A DNA stretch of 64,000 nucleotides. Origin: an uncultured Phascolarctobacterium sp. (GTDB taxonomy: Bacteria; Bacillota; Negativicutes; Acidaminococcales; Acidaminococcaceae). The notes beneath the pieces were generated by a model. That model saw only the letters and a program-made list of their open reading frames with translations, was not told where the DNA came from and did no database searches. The stretch lies in the NCBI GenBank assembly GCA_900545535.1, contig UQZN01000009.1, positions 1-64,000 on the forward strand. Direction: 5' to 3'. The translations under genes were made by a program, and so were the position numbers. Shown here piece by piece: positions 32,547 through 41,768 of this stretch (positions are counted from its first letter, which is position 1; each line of letters starts with the position of its first letter).

Positions 32547-32936
32547 TCATCTATATCTGCGTAAAGGGCATAAAACCTCAGCATATTTGCCCTTGGCATT
32601 CTGCAGGGTAATATTGACCGCCCACATAGGCACCCCTGCATCATCCTCGGTATGCGTACACTGAAACAAACGTTTTGCGCCGGTAAATTTAATAATATCT
32701 TCCAGTTCCAAAAGCAGCACCAGATCTTCACGGCTGTAAGCGTCAAGACCTTCGTCCGAAAAAAAGACTGTCGCTACGACAAGCTCGTCCATCTGCCAGC
32801 ATTCCAGAACATAAGGACGCCCGCCAATAATAGTACCTTTATAGTAGCCTATATCCAGCACTCCGTCTGCATCAGGCTCCAGCGGCGAAGGGATATACTC
32901 GCTTCTGTTGGGAACAGGGAATTTTATTTCTTGCAT
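32547..32936 (-). CDS. Hypothetical protein, 129 aa
   Basis: A soluble protein with no signal peptide or membrane helix; ATG at 32936 follows AAGGAGAG. It is rich in beta strands (GTIIGGRPYVLECW, LVVATVFFSDEGLDAYS) and ends WAVNITLQNAKGKYAEVLC. No family assigned. It follows the WYL-type regulator by 15 nt on the same strand, so the two may be an operon. Confidence 0.65.
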   Translation of the reverse strand: MQEIKFPVPNRSEYIPSPLEPDADGVLDIGYYKGTIIGGRPYVLECWQMDELVVATVFFSDEGLDAYSREDLVLLLELEDIIKFTGAKRLFQCTHTEDDAGVPMWAVNITLQNAKGKYAEVLCPLRRYR

Positions 32937-32950
32937 GATACTCTCCTTGA

Positions 32951-33601
32951 TCATTTATATTGATTCAGCACTTTTTTACAATATTTGACAAAATCTTTCT
33001 TCACATTGGCAGGGCCGGTAAGTTTAGCTTTGCTGCCCAAACCGAACAGCCAGCTGTAAAAAGCCTGGTCTGCAACGACGGTGCCTTCGATAACGCTGGT
33101 TGCTTCTTTGCTTTTTTTCACCTTACCTTCAGCAAGGTATTCCAGCACGGCCGGTACCAGCTCGTTACTGCAGCGCAGTTCAATCGGGCATAACAGCTCT
33201 GCTTCCTCATATTTCTGCGCTTTCAGGCTTGCCCTTAAAGCCTCGGCCTGATACCTGCTGCCTAAACAGGCCAGCTTCTCTACCAGTTTCTGGGCCTTAC
33301 TTTTGCCGACAGCAGCAGATTTCAGCACAGCCTCTGCCACCAGCTGCAGTTCAGGCAGTGTAAAAAGCCGGCTGCCGATCCTGTAAATATTGGCCCTGCT
33401 GCGCGTAGCAATAATATCCAGGCCAAAAGCCTGCAATGTAGCGATGTCGTCATACAAGCTTTTCCGTTCGGCAGGTATTTCCAGCTCTGCCAATCTTTCG
33501 ATCAGCTGCTGTACTGTCAGCACATGCTTTTCGTCAGTTTCTTCCAGCAAAATCTGCTGCAGATGCAAGAGCTTTGCTTTTTGGTTTGCTTTTTTTGACA
33601 T
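32951..33601 (-). CDS. WYL/YafY-type transcriptional regulator
   Basis: A 216-residue protein with an N-terminal winged helix of the HTH_11/YafY kind (LLHLQQILLEETDEKHVLTVQQLIERL, ERKSLYDDIATLQAFGLDI) and a region RLFTLPELQLVAEAVLKSAAVG typical of WYL-domain regulators before their sensor domain. The C-terminus is shorter than usual and lacks a clear WYL triad. Such proteins bind DNA and sense nucleic acid or nucleotide ligands. Target unknown; the downstream 129-residue gene is the nearest candidate. Confidence 0.72.
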   Translation of the reverse strand: MSKKANQKAKLLHLQQILLEETDEKHVLTVQQLIERLAELEIPAERKSLYDDIATLQAFGLDIIATRSRANIYRIGSRLFTLPELQLVAEAVLKSAAVGKSKAQKLVEKLACLGSRYQAEALRASLKAQKYEEAELLCPIELRCSNELVPAVLEYLAEGKVKKSKEATSVIEGTVVADQAFYSWLFGLGSKAKLTGPANVKKDFVKYCKKVLNQYK

Positions 33602-33702
33602 GATTCACACCTTCTTTTCGGAAACGCTTATAGTTTCACTAAATATTATATTAGCCACAAAAACACATTTCCCTGCCGCCCTGATGATTTTTTACAAAAA
33701 AA

Positions 33703-33735
33703 TACTCTGGCCGCAGCCAGAGTAAGAAATCACTT
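33703..33735 (-). terminator. Terminator of the GT39 gene
   Basis: A 9-bp stem TACTCTGGC/GCCAGAGTA with a 4-nt loop, followed on the minus strand by TTTTTTTG, directly past the glycosyltransferase stop. Confidence 0.75.
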
Positions 33736-35351
33736 TAACCTTGCACGATATACCAGCCTTTATTCTCGCCTGCCACCAGCAAATACGTATCGGCATTGTT
33801 CATAAAATCACGCATTGATTTTTTCTGCACAACGACTACGTTATCTTTGACAGCGGCATAGCTTTTCAATTCCGCATAGGGCATCACGTTTTTGCTGCTC
33901 CAGCTGAAAGCTTTGGGTTTAAAACCTTCGATATCTCCCTGCGGTAAAAGTTTTACCAGTTTTTTGCCGGAATAAAAAACAGCTGAGGTTGGATACGCGC
34001 CATACAGGCCTATCTCCTGCTTCTCAGGATACTGAGCCTGCAGCTGCAGCGCCAGCTGTTTGCCTGACCGCAGCTCGCTCAGCGGTACTGCCACAGAAGG
34101 TATCAAAGCTATATTGAAAAGCAGCGCCATGGCGGCAACAGCCGCCGTCAGGTACTTTTGGTTATAGCTTTTAACAGCATATACCAGGCAGAAACCTGCC
34201 AGCGCCGTCAGCAATACAAAAAATTCACCCTGTACGGGAGCCACGCCCCGAAACCGGCACCAGTAAACGGCACCAGCCAAAACAGCATAAAAGATCCCGT
34301 GAAACATCATATAACCACGGCTGAAGACCCTGGAACCATTGACTGCTATATATCGCCCCAGCAGCAATGCTGCCGGGAACAGCAGCGGATAGGTATAAGT
34401 GATATATTTAGTTGCCATATTCTGGAAAAAGAAGAATACCGCTGCAGCCCAGATCACTAAAAAAACAGTCAGATTATCAGGGCGCTGCAATCTGTCCTCT
34501 TTGACGAATTTCTGCCACAGACATTGCGGCAGCAGGCCGCTCCAGGGGAATAACGCCAGCAGATTGACCAAAGTATAGTAATAAATGACATTATCGCGCG
34601 GATGCTCGGAAACCGTAGCCCGCAGAAAATTATGCGTACCCAAAAAAGTTTTGGTGAACGCATCGCCATGCAGACTTATCATTGCCAGATACCAGGGCAG
34701 GCCTATGGCAAAAAAAAGCAGGCTGCCGCTGCAAAGCTTCATGTGTTTGATTTCCCGCCAGCCTTTATCGAACGCCAAAAACAGGAACATGATCAATCCC
34801 GGCAGCAGAAAACCGATCGGCCCTTTAGTCAGCGTCGCCAGAGCCGCACAGGCATACATCCCATAATAATACTTCTTCTGCGGCGTGCTGTAACCCAGAT
34901 AAAAGAAAAGCAAACTGCCGCTGAAAAAGAAAAACAGGATCGCATCGGTGATGACCGATTTACTGATCAGAAAAAATTCTACCGAAGTCAACAGCACTAA
35001 ACCGCTGTAAAAAGCAGTTTTATCATCAAAAAGCTTTTTCGCACCCCAGACAAGCAGCCCCAGTCCAGCCAGACCAAAACAGGCCGGGAAGAAACGGGCG
35101 GCAAATTCAGTAAAGCCAAAGAGCTTAAAGCCCAATGCTGTCAGCCAGTAAAAAAATACCGGTTTGTCAAACCAATACTGTCCGTAAATCTGCGGCGACA
35201 GCCAGTCTCCCGATACTACCATTTCTTTAGCTGTCAACGCATAATTTGATTCTACCGAATCAGTGATCAATAAAGCACTGTTAAAGACAAATAATAACAG
35301 TACTGCGGCCAGCCAGAAAACAGCCCAACTTTTCCTATTCATAAAAAACAA
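33735..35351 (-). CDS. ArnT-like family 39 glycosyltransferase
   Basis: A 538-residue inner-membrane protein with about 12 helices. The first periplasmic loop has the GT39/ArnT pattern DSVESNYALTAKEMVVSGDWLSPQIYGQYWFDKPVFFYW, with the acidic catalytic residue and the DKPP-like DKP motif, and later PIGFLLPGL. Family members use a polyprenyl-phosphate sugar donor, for example adding aminoarabinose to lipid A. An envelope-modifying role fits a diderm and the adjacent two-component system. Ribosome site CAAGGAG. Substrate unknown. Confidence 0.82.
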   Translation of the reverse strand: MFFMNRKSWAVFWLAAVLLLFVFNSALLITDSVESNYALTAKEMVVSGDWLSPQIYGQYWFDKPVFFYWLTALGFKLFGFTEFAARFFPACFGLAGLGLLVWGAKKLFDDKTAFYSGLVLLTSVEFFLISKSVITDAILFFFFSGSLLFFYLGYSTPQKKYYYGMYACAALATLTKGPIGFLLPGLIMFLFLAFDKGWREIKHMKLCSGSLLFFAIGLPWYLAMISLHGDAFTKTFLGTHNFLRATVSEHPRDNVIYYYTLVNLLALFPWSGLLPQCLWQKFVKEDRLQRPDNLTVFLVIWAAAVFFFFQNMATKYITYTYPLLFPAALLLGRYIAVNGSRVFSRGYMMFHGIFYAVLAGAVYWCRFRGVAPVQGEFFVLLTALAGFCLVYAVKSYNQKYLTAAVAAMALLFNIALIPSVAVPLSELRSGKQLALQLQAQYPEKQEIGLYGAYPTSAVFYSGKKLVKLLPQGDIEGFKPKAFSWSSKNVMPYAELKSYAAVKDNVVVVQKKSMRDFMNNADTYLLVAGENKGWYIVQG

Positions 35352-35423
35352 CTCCTTGCCTCTATTTCAGCCTTATCATAAAAAATGTGACTGAAAATAA
35401 CCTGAAACAAGGAGTTATTATTT

Positions 35424-36701
35424 TTAGCGCTGCATCGTCAGGGGCAGCTTGACAATAAAGCAGCTGCCGCCTGCTTTTTTACTTTCCACTTCGATCGTTC
35501 CCTGATGCTGCTCAACGATTATCTTCGCTATCGGCAGCCCCAGACCAAAGCCGCCTTCAGCACGGGTCCTGGCTTTATCGACCCGGTAAAACCTTTCAAA
35601 AATACGTTCGATATCTGCAGCTTCAATACCTATGCCTTCATCATCCACCCTGATCACAAGCTGCTGATTATGCCGCAGGGCGCTGACTGTGACCGTGCCG
35701 CTCAGCGAATATTTGATGGCATTATCGATCAGGATCGTCAGCAGCTGTTCCAGGCGCAGCCGGTTACCCCAAATGATCAAACGTTCCGGCGGCAGCTGCA
35801 GTTCCAGCTTTAAGCCCTTTTGCTGCGCCAGTATACTTAAAGTCCCGGCTGTCTGCTCTAACAGCACATTAAAGTTTACCTGTTCCAGCCTGACCTCAGC
35901 GACGCCGGCGTCATTGCGTGCCAGCGACAGCAGGGCAGCGACCAGATTATTCATACGTTTGATTTCCATACGCATGGTTTTCAGGGTATCGGCAGTAAAC
36001 TCACTAAATTTACTGTCAGTATCGCCCTCCATGCCTTCGGCGGCGATACCCATAACTGTCAGCGGGGTCCGCAGTTCATGCGAGGCATCGGCAACAAATT
36101 CACGCTGCCGTTTAAACATTTCCCGGATCGGTTTGATACTGCGCCCGGCCAGGTAATAACCGATACCGGCGCCACAGCAGATAAAAAACAAACTCATCAG
36201 AACAAGCCAGACGACCTCGCCCTGTTCTTCATAATAATAATCGCTCAGATCCTTAAACATATACAAAGTAGCTGCACTGGCAGTTCCGTTCATTATCTGG
36301 TCCCGGCCAACGATATATATCCAGAGCCGGTCATTTGCATCACGCAGAGTAAGCCATTTTACTTTGCGGTCCTGCTTCGGCCATTTATCGCGCAAAGCGA
36401 ATAACTGCTGAGCTACCGGGCTGCCGCTGACCTGATCGTGCAGCACTTCATCTGAACCGGGCTTCAGCATATACGCCAGCTCCCGGCCGACCTCAATAGA
36501 GTGATTCGACACCGGCAGCTCACCGCTCTCCACATATTCCTCACCCTCGTGGATGATCAGATCGCGCATTTGCTGCTTTTCATGCGTCAGCACCGAATGG
36601 CCTAACAGGATGATGCAGCCGGTCACGATCATCACTACCAGCAATGAAAAAATCCCTGTATAGATAATAGTAAGCTTTAAACGTAATTTATCAAACATCA
36701 T
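35424..36701 (-). CDS. Sensor histidine kinase
   Basis: A 425-residue membrane kinase with two helices (about 12-34 and 160-185) around a 120-residue periplasmic sensor. The cytoplasmic part has the H-box FVADASHELRTPLTVMG and ATPase motifs N (LTILIDNAIKYS), G1 (VDDEGIGI) and G2 (GFGLGLPIAK). It overlaps the response-regulator gene by 11 nt. The pair lies immediately upstream of the GT39 gene on the same strand, suggesting control of envelope modification, as PmrAB or PhoPQ do; this is inference. Confidence 0.88.
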   Translation of the reverse strand: MMFDKLRLKLTIIYTGIFSLLVVMIVTGCIILLGHSVLTHEKQQMRDLIIHEGEEYVESGELPVSNHSIEVGRELAYMLKPGSDEVLHDQVSGSPVAQQLFALRDKWPKQDRKVKWLTLRDANDRLWIYIVGRDQIMNGTASAATLYMFKDLSDYYYEEQGEVVWLVLMSLFFICCGAGIGYYLAGRSIKPIREMFKRQREFVADASHELRTPLTVMGIAAEGMEGDTDSKFSEFTADTLKTMRMEIKRMNNLVAALLSLARNDAGVAEVRLEQVNFNVLLEQTAGTLSILAQQKGLKLELQLPPERLIIWGNRLRLEQLLTILIDNAIKYSLSGTVTVSALRHNQQLVIRVDDEGIGIEAADIERIFERFYRVDKARTRAEGGFGLGLPIAKIIVEQHQGTIEVESKKAGGSCFIVKLPLTMQR

Positions 36702-37368
36702 GTACCTCTAGCATATAACCGACGCCACGCACGGTCTTGATCAGGCTCTCCGCTCCGATCGACGCCAGTTTCAAACGCAGTGACCGGATATGCACATCCA
36801 GATTATTTTCAGTAACATCGCCGTCAATGCCCCAGATACGTTCTAAAAGCAGCTCCCGCGGCAAAATCTGGCCGATATTGATCAGCAGCAGCTCCATCAG
36901 CTTAAATTCCCGTGGCCGCAGCTGCACCTTCTTATTTTTGTAACCCACGGTATAATCTTTAACAGCCAGGGTCACGCCTTGACAGACAAATTCCTCCTGC
37001 TTGTAACCGCTCTGCCGCCGCACTAACGCATGCAGCCGCGCCAGCAGCTCCGCCATTTCAAAAGGCTTGACCAGATAATCGTCAGCGCCTTCGTTCAGCC
37101 CCGCTACCTTATCATCCAGGCTGTCACGCGCTGTCAGCATCAGTATTTTCCCCTGGTATTCCTCTTCACGCAGGCGCCTGCACAAAGTTACGCCGTCCAG
37201 CTTCGGCATCATCCAGTCTAATACCAAAACATCATAACCGTCACGGTAGCACTGCTCGTAAGCCGCTTCGCCGTCTTCCACCCAGTCAGTCGTGATATTT
37301 TCTTTTTTCAACAGGCTCTGCAATAACCTGCCCAGATTTTTATCATCTTCTGCTAACAGTATTTTCAT
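36691..37368 (-). CDS. OmpR/PhoB-type response regulator
   Basis: A 225-residue regulator: receiver domain (LLAEDDKNLG acidic pair, VLVLDWMMPKLDG with phospho-Asp, LTARDS, KPFEMAELLARL) and a winged-helix DNA-binding domain (LRPREFKLMELLLINIGQILPRELLLERIWG, VDVHIRSLRLKL-like, TVRGVGYML). ATG at 37368 has GAGGTGAACGC upstream. Partner of the kinase that overlaps its 3' end. Confidence 0.9.
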   Translation of the reverse strand: MKILLAEDDKNLGRLLQSLLKKENITTDWVEDGEAAYEQCYRDGYDVLVLDWMMPKLDGVTLCRRLREEEYQGKILMLTARDSLDDKVAGLNEGADDYLVKPFEMAELLARLHALVRRQSGYKQEEFVCQGVTLAVKDYTVGYKNKKVQLRPREFKLMELLLINIGQILPRELLLERIWGIDGDVTENNLDVHIRSLRLKLASIGAESLIKTVRGVGYMLEVHDV

Positions 37369-37470
37369 AGCGTTCACCTCTTTTGGCAACTTATACCATA
37401 TGTATATTAAAATTGGCTGAATTTATGATAAATCCTGCTGTCAGCTATACAAATATTAAATCAGCGGCAG

Positions 37471-37501
37471 CGAATAAAAAGAGGACGCTTATGCGTCCTC
37501 T
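37471..37501 (-). terminator. Terminator of the symporter gene
   Basis: A 9-bp stem AGAGGACGC/GCGTCCTCT with a TTAT loop, followed on the minus strand by TTTTATTCG. Confidence 0.75.
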
Positions 37502-37520
37502 GCTATGTTATTGAAAAATT

Positions 37521-38924
37521 TTATTCAACGGCATCTGCCGCAAGCTTCTTACCAGGCTGCAGCAATGCTACAACCGCATAAGTCAAAATGCAGGCAAACC
37601 ATTCCATATAAATAACGTTCGGGAAAATGCGTACCGCCGGCACCAGCTGCCACAGGACCAGCATGATAAAGCCCACCAGCAGCGTCCAGAACCCGGCCGC
37701 TTTACAGCTATAGCGCGGGAAAAACAACGCCACGATAACGATAACGCTGAAAGCTGCCGTCAGACTGAGACCGATCATGATCGTTCCCAGAATACTGGAA
37801 ACGCCCATCGCCATACCTAAGGTCAGCACGCCGGAGATCACGATGCACAAACGCATCATCGTCAGCTGTTTGGCATCCGAACATTTCGGATTGATAAACC
37901 GTTTGTAAATATCATTAGAAAACAGCGTTCCTGCCGAAAGCAGCAGATTGCAGGCAGTCGATACGTCTGCCGCCCATAAAGCAGCCAGTGTAACACCGGC
38001 CAGCGCCGGCTGCAGCCCCACGATGACCTGCGGCAGTGCCAGAGCAGCCTGGGCATCAGGATACATGGATTTGGCACAAATACCAAGCAGCGCCGCCAGC
38101 ACACCTACCGGCAGCATGATGATCCCGCCCCAGACAAAGCCTCTTCTGGCAGTCGCGGCGTCTTTTGCCCCCAGCGAGATCTGCAGGATACTCTGCAGCG
38201 ACAGATTGACGGTGACCAGCGTAATGATCCAGCTGGTGATCGTCGTTAAGCCCACGCCTTCAGTAAAACTGAACCACGGTACGTTCGCCGGCAAGGTTTT
38301 GGCCAGCTCGCTTATACCGCCTACCTTATCAAGCTGGATAAAGGTTGCCGCTACGATGCCAAAATAAATCAAAATTATATTCAGCACATTAGTCAGCGAC
38401 GCCGACCACATACCGCCGATAAAGGTGATGCTGATAAAAGTTACCGCACTGACCAGCATACCTGTTTTGAAATCAAAAACTTCCGGCATAATAGCATGCA
38501 ATATACTGCCACCGGCAATATATTGCAGAGAAATAATTACCAATTGAATAACGATCTGACAGAACACACCTAAAATAACGGCATTCGTACCATGGTGACG
38601 TTCAATCAGTTCAGAAATAGTGGTAATATTCTGCTCGCGATATTTTTTCGCCATAAAAATACCCATCACGATCGCGCCTATTGCCCAGGCAATAGTATAC
38701 CAGCCGGCAGATAAGCCGACCCTGAACGCATGCTCCGAGACGCCGATCGTCGAAGCACCGCCAACAGCCAGGCCAATAATAGTAACCGCGATCAGCGGTG
38801 CCGATAACCTGCGGCCTGCCAATGCATAATTTTCCGCATTGCCTTCACTGCGCTTTTTTGCAAACCAGCTGATACCAAACAAGGCAATAATGTAAAGTAT
38901 CAATATCGCCAAAGAAACTGACAT
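37521..38924 (-). CDS. Sodium:solute symporter family protein
   Basis: A 467-residue secondary transporter with about 13 helices in the LeuT-like SSS fold. Characteristic segments are ENYALAGRRLSAPLIAVTIIGLAVGGASTIGVSEHAF (helix 1 sodium site), GLSAGWYTIAWAIGAIVMG and AADVSTACNLLLSAGTLFSNDIYKRF (helix 8 sodium site). ATG at 38924 follows GGGAGGGG. It is divergent from a TetR-like regulator 300 nt away, which may control it. Substrate not deducible; carboxylates, proline and pantothenate are typical. Confidence 0.85.
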   Translation of the reverse strand: MSVSLAILILYIIALFGISWFAKKRSEGNAENYALAGRRLSAPLIAVTIIGLAVGGASTIGVSEHAFRVGLSAGWYTIAWAIGAIVMGIFMAKKYREQNITTISELIERHHGTNAVILGVFCQIVIQLVIISLQYIAGGSILHAIMPEVFDFKTGMLVSAVTFISITFIGGMWSASLTNVLNIILIYFGIVAATFIQLDKVGGISELAKTLPANVPWFSFTEGVGLTTITSWIITLVTVNLSLQSILQISLGAKDAATARRGFVWGGIIMLPVGVLAALLGICAKSMYPDAQAALALPQVIVGLQPALAGVTLAALWAADVSTACNLLLSAGTLFSNDIYKRFINPKCSDAKQLTMMRLCIVISGVLTLGMAMGVSSILGTIMIGLSLTAAFSVIVIVALFFPRYSCKAAGFWTLLVGFIMLVLWQLVPAVRIFPNVIYMEWFACILTYAVVALLQPGKKLAADAVE

Positions 38925-39232
38925 AAGAATACCCCTCCCGATTTTTGGCAATAAAAAACGCCCGCTACTGAGGACGGCCAAAGAGTAACTTTATTGTATG
39001 CAAACTTTACAACAAAGTCAAGCAAAACTTGCCTGTTTTCGGACAAAGCTGTTAAAAGGAAATATATTGCAAACATTTGTTTCTATAGAAAGTACCTATT
39101 GGTTTTCCATATAAAACACTTCTTGCACAATAATTTATACAGTGATATAATTAATTGTGTTTATTTTAGCCCTTCTTTGATTATAATTATTAATTTTAGC
39201 AATTTATTTATGAATATCGAAACCTAAGGGAG

Positions 39233-39859
39233 ATGATTATCATCGGCAGAAAATCACGCAACACAGACCAGGCTTTAATTAAAGCTGGTATAGAATTAAT
39301 TGCTCAGGGTAATTACGACCCGACTGTGCGCGCTATTTGCACTCTGGCAAATGTTAATCAGGGTATGTTTGTTTACTACTTTGGTTTTAAAGAAGAATAT
39401 ATGAAAGTCATTTTTCAAAAAATTTATGAAGACTATTTATCTAAATTACAGAATTATCCCGACAAAAATGCTAAAGCCGTCATTCAACTGCAGCAGATTT
39501 TTTACCGTATGACCAAATTTTTTATAGAAAACTTCAATACGGCGCAATTTCTGACTGATGCTTTATATCATCACAAAGCTGCTGCCTACTTTACCAATTA
39601 CAGAGTCCAGCATTTTATTTTTGTCCGGACACTGATCGAACAGGCACAGCGCGACGGCGATATCTGCAGCGATATGAACAGCTATGAAATCTATACGACC
39701 CTGCAGAGTATTCTGATCCAGCCGATCGTCATCAAAAATACTATCCTGCAGCAGCATAAAAACGAACCCCTGATGGATAAACTAAAACTTATCGATGTTA
39801 ATTCAGAAGACAGTCTGCAAAAAAGACTGCGTGTTGCTTTTAAAGGACTGCGTCCCTAA
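39233..39859 (+). CDS. TetR-like transcriptional regulator
   Basis: A 208-residue protein with an N-terminal TetR-type helix-turn-helix (ALIKAGIELIAQGNYDPTVRAICTLANVNQGMFVYYFGFKEEYMK) and a helical ligand domain. It is divergent from the sodium:solute symporter gene, a usual layout for local repression. The annotated ATG lies directly against AAGGGAG, so a nearby non-ATG codon may be the true start. The 38925-39232 gap is AT-rich and should hold both promoters. Confidence 0.78.
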   Translation: MIIIGRKSRNTDQALIKAGIELIAQGNYDPTVRAICTLANVNQGMFVYYFGFKEEYMKVIFQKIYEDYLSKLQNYPDKNAKAVIQLQQIFYRMTKFFIENFNTAQFLTDALYHHKAAAYFTNYRVQHFIFVRTLIEQAQRDGDICSDMNSYEIYTTLQSILIQPIVIKNTILQQHKNEPLMDKLKLIDVNSEDSLQKRLRVAFKGLRP

Positions 39860-39955
39860 CAGATATCTGCTGACAATATTTTTTAAAAATCAGTTGACAT
39901 TTTTTCATAATCATATATAATAATATCGTTGCTTAGTAATATAGGCAGCCTCAAT

Positions 39956-40032
39956 GACTCCGTAGCTCAGTTGGATAGAGCGTTTGACTACGAATCAAAA
40001 GGTCGCAGGTTCGAATCCTGCCGGGGCCACCA
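39956..40032 (+). tRNA. tRNA-Arg (anticodon ACG), integration site of the island
   Basis: A 77-nt cloverleaf with encoded CCA and anticodon loop CTACGAA giving ACG. A promoter TTGACA-16 bp-TATAAT lies upstream (39896-39923). The acceptor 5' strand GACTCCG against CGGGGCC leaves an A2-C71 mismatch and one G-U pair, also found in the identical copy at 48135. The 3' 46 bp (39988-40033) recur at 45284-45329. Confidence 0.9.
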
Positions 40033-40043
40033 TTAAAATGTAG

Positions 40044-40070
40044 ACACCGCAAGTATTTGCGGTGTTTTTT
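40044..40070 (+). terminator. Terminator after tRNA-Arg (island side)
   Basis: A 9-bp stem ACACCGCAA/TTGCGGTGT with a GTAT loop and a T-run. It lies inside the island, so the element brought its own tRNA terminator. Confidence 0.8.
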
Positions 40071-40206
40071 ATTTTTTGGGGAATAAATGTCAATTTAGCT
40101 AGGGGAATATTTTGGGAAGAATATACCAATTACTAAGAATACGATATAAAGCAAAATTATGCTATAATTTAGATACATCAAGTTATAATAGAATTAGGAG
40201 GCTAAA

Positions 40207-40560
40207 ATGACAAATAACAGAATTAACGTAAAAGGTTCTATAAATAACTCTTTTATACAACAGGCAACCGATAATTCCACTCAATCAATTGTACAAACCG
40301 TAAATCCTGATTATAGTAAATTTCTTTCTACATTACTAGAGATAAAAGATTTATCAAATTCAAATTCATTCCACAAGGAATTTGATACTAACGCTACTGA
40401 AACTAAAATGCTAATTGACAAAGCAATTATTCTTATTAAAGAAAAACAAGAACCAAAAAAAGTTATTCCACAAATAGTTCGCTTAAAAGAAATGGCTAGC
40501 AATGTTGGTTCAGGAATAATAGCCACTGGCATATGTAAATTATTGGAACAATTATTATAA
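40207..40560 (+). CDS. Small AbiTii-partner protein with shared terminal motif
   Basis: A 117-residue AT-rich gene behind AGGAGG. Its N-terminus NVKGSINNSFIQQATDNSTQ resembles the C-terminus of the next gene product (NIYGNVESSQLQQGTSNSNQ). The remaining 90 residues are helical (ETKMLIDKAIILIKEKQEP, VPQIVRLKEMASNVGSG-like) and end in a hydrophobic helix GIIATGICKLLEQLL. No known domain. It is 15 nt upstream of the AbiTii gene and surely co-transcribed. A helper or effector joined to AbiTii through the shared motif is the most likely idea. Confidence 0.65.
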   Translation: MTNNRINVKGSINNSFIQQATDNSTQSIVQTVNPDYSKFLSTLLEIKDLSNSNSFHKEFDTNATETKMLIDKAIILIKEKQEPKKVIPQIVRLKEMASNVGSGIIATGICKLLEQLL

Positions 40561-40575
40561 GGAGAATCATAAAAG

Positions 40576-41223
40576 ATGAATCTTTTAGAAGATTTGCAAC
40601 AGGAACTACTAAAATCAGATTGTGACCTAACTGCTACATTAAGAAAAGCCCGTGTAATCAGCCATAAGTTAGGTTTAAGTGAATTTGAAAAATGGGTGAA
40701 CAAGGAACTCGCTGGCTATGAGAGTAATGATACTATTCCTCTTTATAGAAAAAATATACATGGCAAAGTAAAATTCAAAAATCCGATCCATGGATTGTGT
40801 CCTATACAATTTCCAAATAGTAAAAGCGAAGATATTTTTTCAAAGAGAAACATTACAAGCTCTATATCCAAATTATTAGCTTTTTCTAATATTTCAAGTA
40901 ACGAAGTATTCGCTATGGACTTTTCTCCAGAAGCTCTTGATTTAATATGGGCGAATAACAACCATCTAAGAATGGATACCTATTTAATAATAGATAAAAG
41001 CACTATCCAAAACATTATTGAACAAGTAAAAAATGAACTTTTGAATTGGATTCTTCTATTAGACGATAAAGGCATAATCGGTGAAGGTACATCTTTTTCG
41101 TTTGAAGAAAAAGAAAAAGCAATAGGTGATCCGCAAATAATCAACCATATAACAAATATTTATGGTAATGTTGAATCTTCTCAACTACAACAAGGAACAA
41201 GCAATTCAAATCAAAAATTTTAA
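40576..41223 (+). CDS. AbiTii domain protein (abortive-infection related)
   Basis: A 215-residue protein with an N-terminal AbiTii pattern: LLRKARVISHKLG-type helix (ATLRKARVISHKLGLSEFEKWVNKELAGY) followed by IPLYRKNIHGKVKF and a strand-rich middle. AbiTii domains occur in phage-exclusion and other conflict proteins; the biochemical activity is not known. The C-terminus has the Gly/Asn/Gln-rich motif shared with its upstream neighbour. The ribosome site AAGGAG lies 10 nt before ATG. AT-rich, inside the tRNA-Arg island, which supports a defence role. Confidence 0.75.
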   Translation: MNLLEDLQQELLKSDCDLTATLRKARVISHKLGLSEFEKWVNKELAGYESNDTIPLYRKNIHGKVKFKNPIHGLCPIQFPNSKSEDIFSKRNITSSISKLLAFSNISSNEVFAMDFSPEALDLIWANNNHLRMDTYLIIDKSTIQNIIEQVKNELLNWILLLDDKGIIGEGTSFSFEEKEKAIGDPQIINHITNIYGNVESSQLQQGTSNSNQKF

Positions 41224-41266
41224 GAATTAGACTTGCAAACATTATTTTATGTTAGCAAGTCTAATT

Positions 41267-41545
41267 TTATATTTTCATGACGACACAAGCCATCACATTA
41301 CCTTTCCGTACAGAGATCCAGCCACCAATATTATTTTTAACAGAAAACCCTATCATACCAACAGCGCCATCTTTAGGAGCTCCTATGCCAATTGGCCAGT
41401 TCCTAGCCTTATCAATTACAGGCACTGTTATATTCAGATCAGCTCGGCTTGTTTGGTTTAGCTGTAGCTTATATTTATCAAAAACATACTTTTCATCATC
41501 AGCCTTAAATATACCTCCACAAAAGGAACATGGTATCTTTTTCAC
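41267..41545 (-). CDS. Small protein with N-terminal zinc-knuckle, uncertain
   Basis: A 92-residue frame with GTG start: KKIPCSFCGGIFKADDEKY is a CxxC knuckle, followed by a strand-rich domain (ADLNITVPVIDKARNWPIGIG, GFSVKNNIGGWISVRKG). A TATAAT lies about 20 nt upstream but no clear ribosome site, so it may be leaderless or not expressed. It is antisense to nothing and lies between AbiTii and RhuM genes. No family recognised. Confidence 0.5.
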   Translation of the reverse strand: MKKIPCSFCGGIFKADDEKYVFDKYKLQLNQTSRADLNITVPVIDKARNWPIGIGAPKDGAVGMIGFSVKNNIGGWISVRKGNVMACVVMKI

Positions 41546-41768
41546 AAGTTTTTTATGTTGAATATTATACTATGTTACTTTATCGTGACGGCAAGTAGTT
41601 TTATCAAATTTCTTATGATTTTTATTTACGGATTAAAGATTTCAGAGTAAGATAATATTGATAAAAATTTAGGAACTGAGCACATGAACGAAAAAATATT
41701 ACCATTAAAACAAAGTTGGTTAATATATGTTGATTTTGACAAAAATTAGATGAAGGAGGACTATACAA

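Noticed and set aside
35350..35416. Inverted arms AACTCCTTG/CAAGGAGTT as a terminator
   Set aside because: The loop is 49 nt and one arm is the ribosome site of the GT39 gene; no T-run follows.
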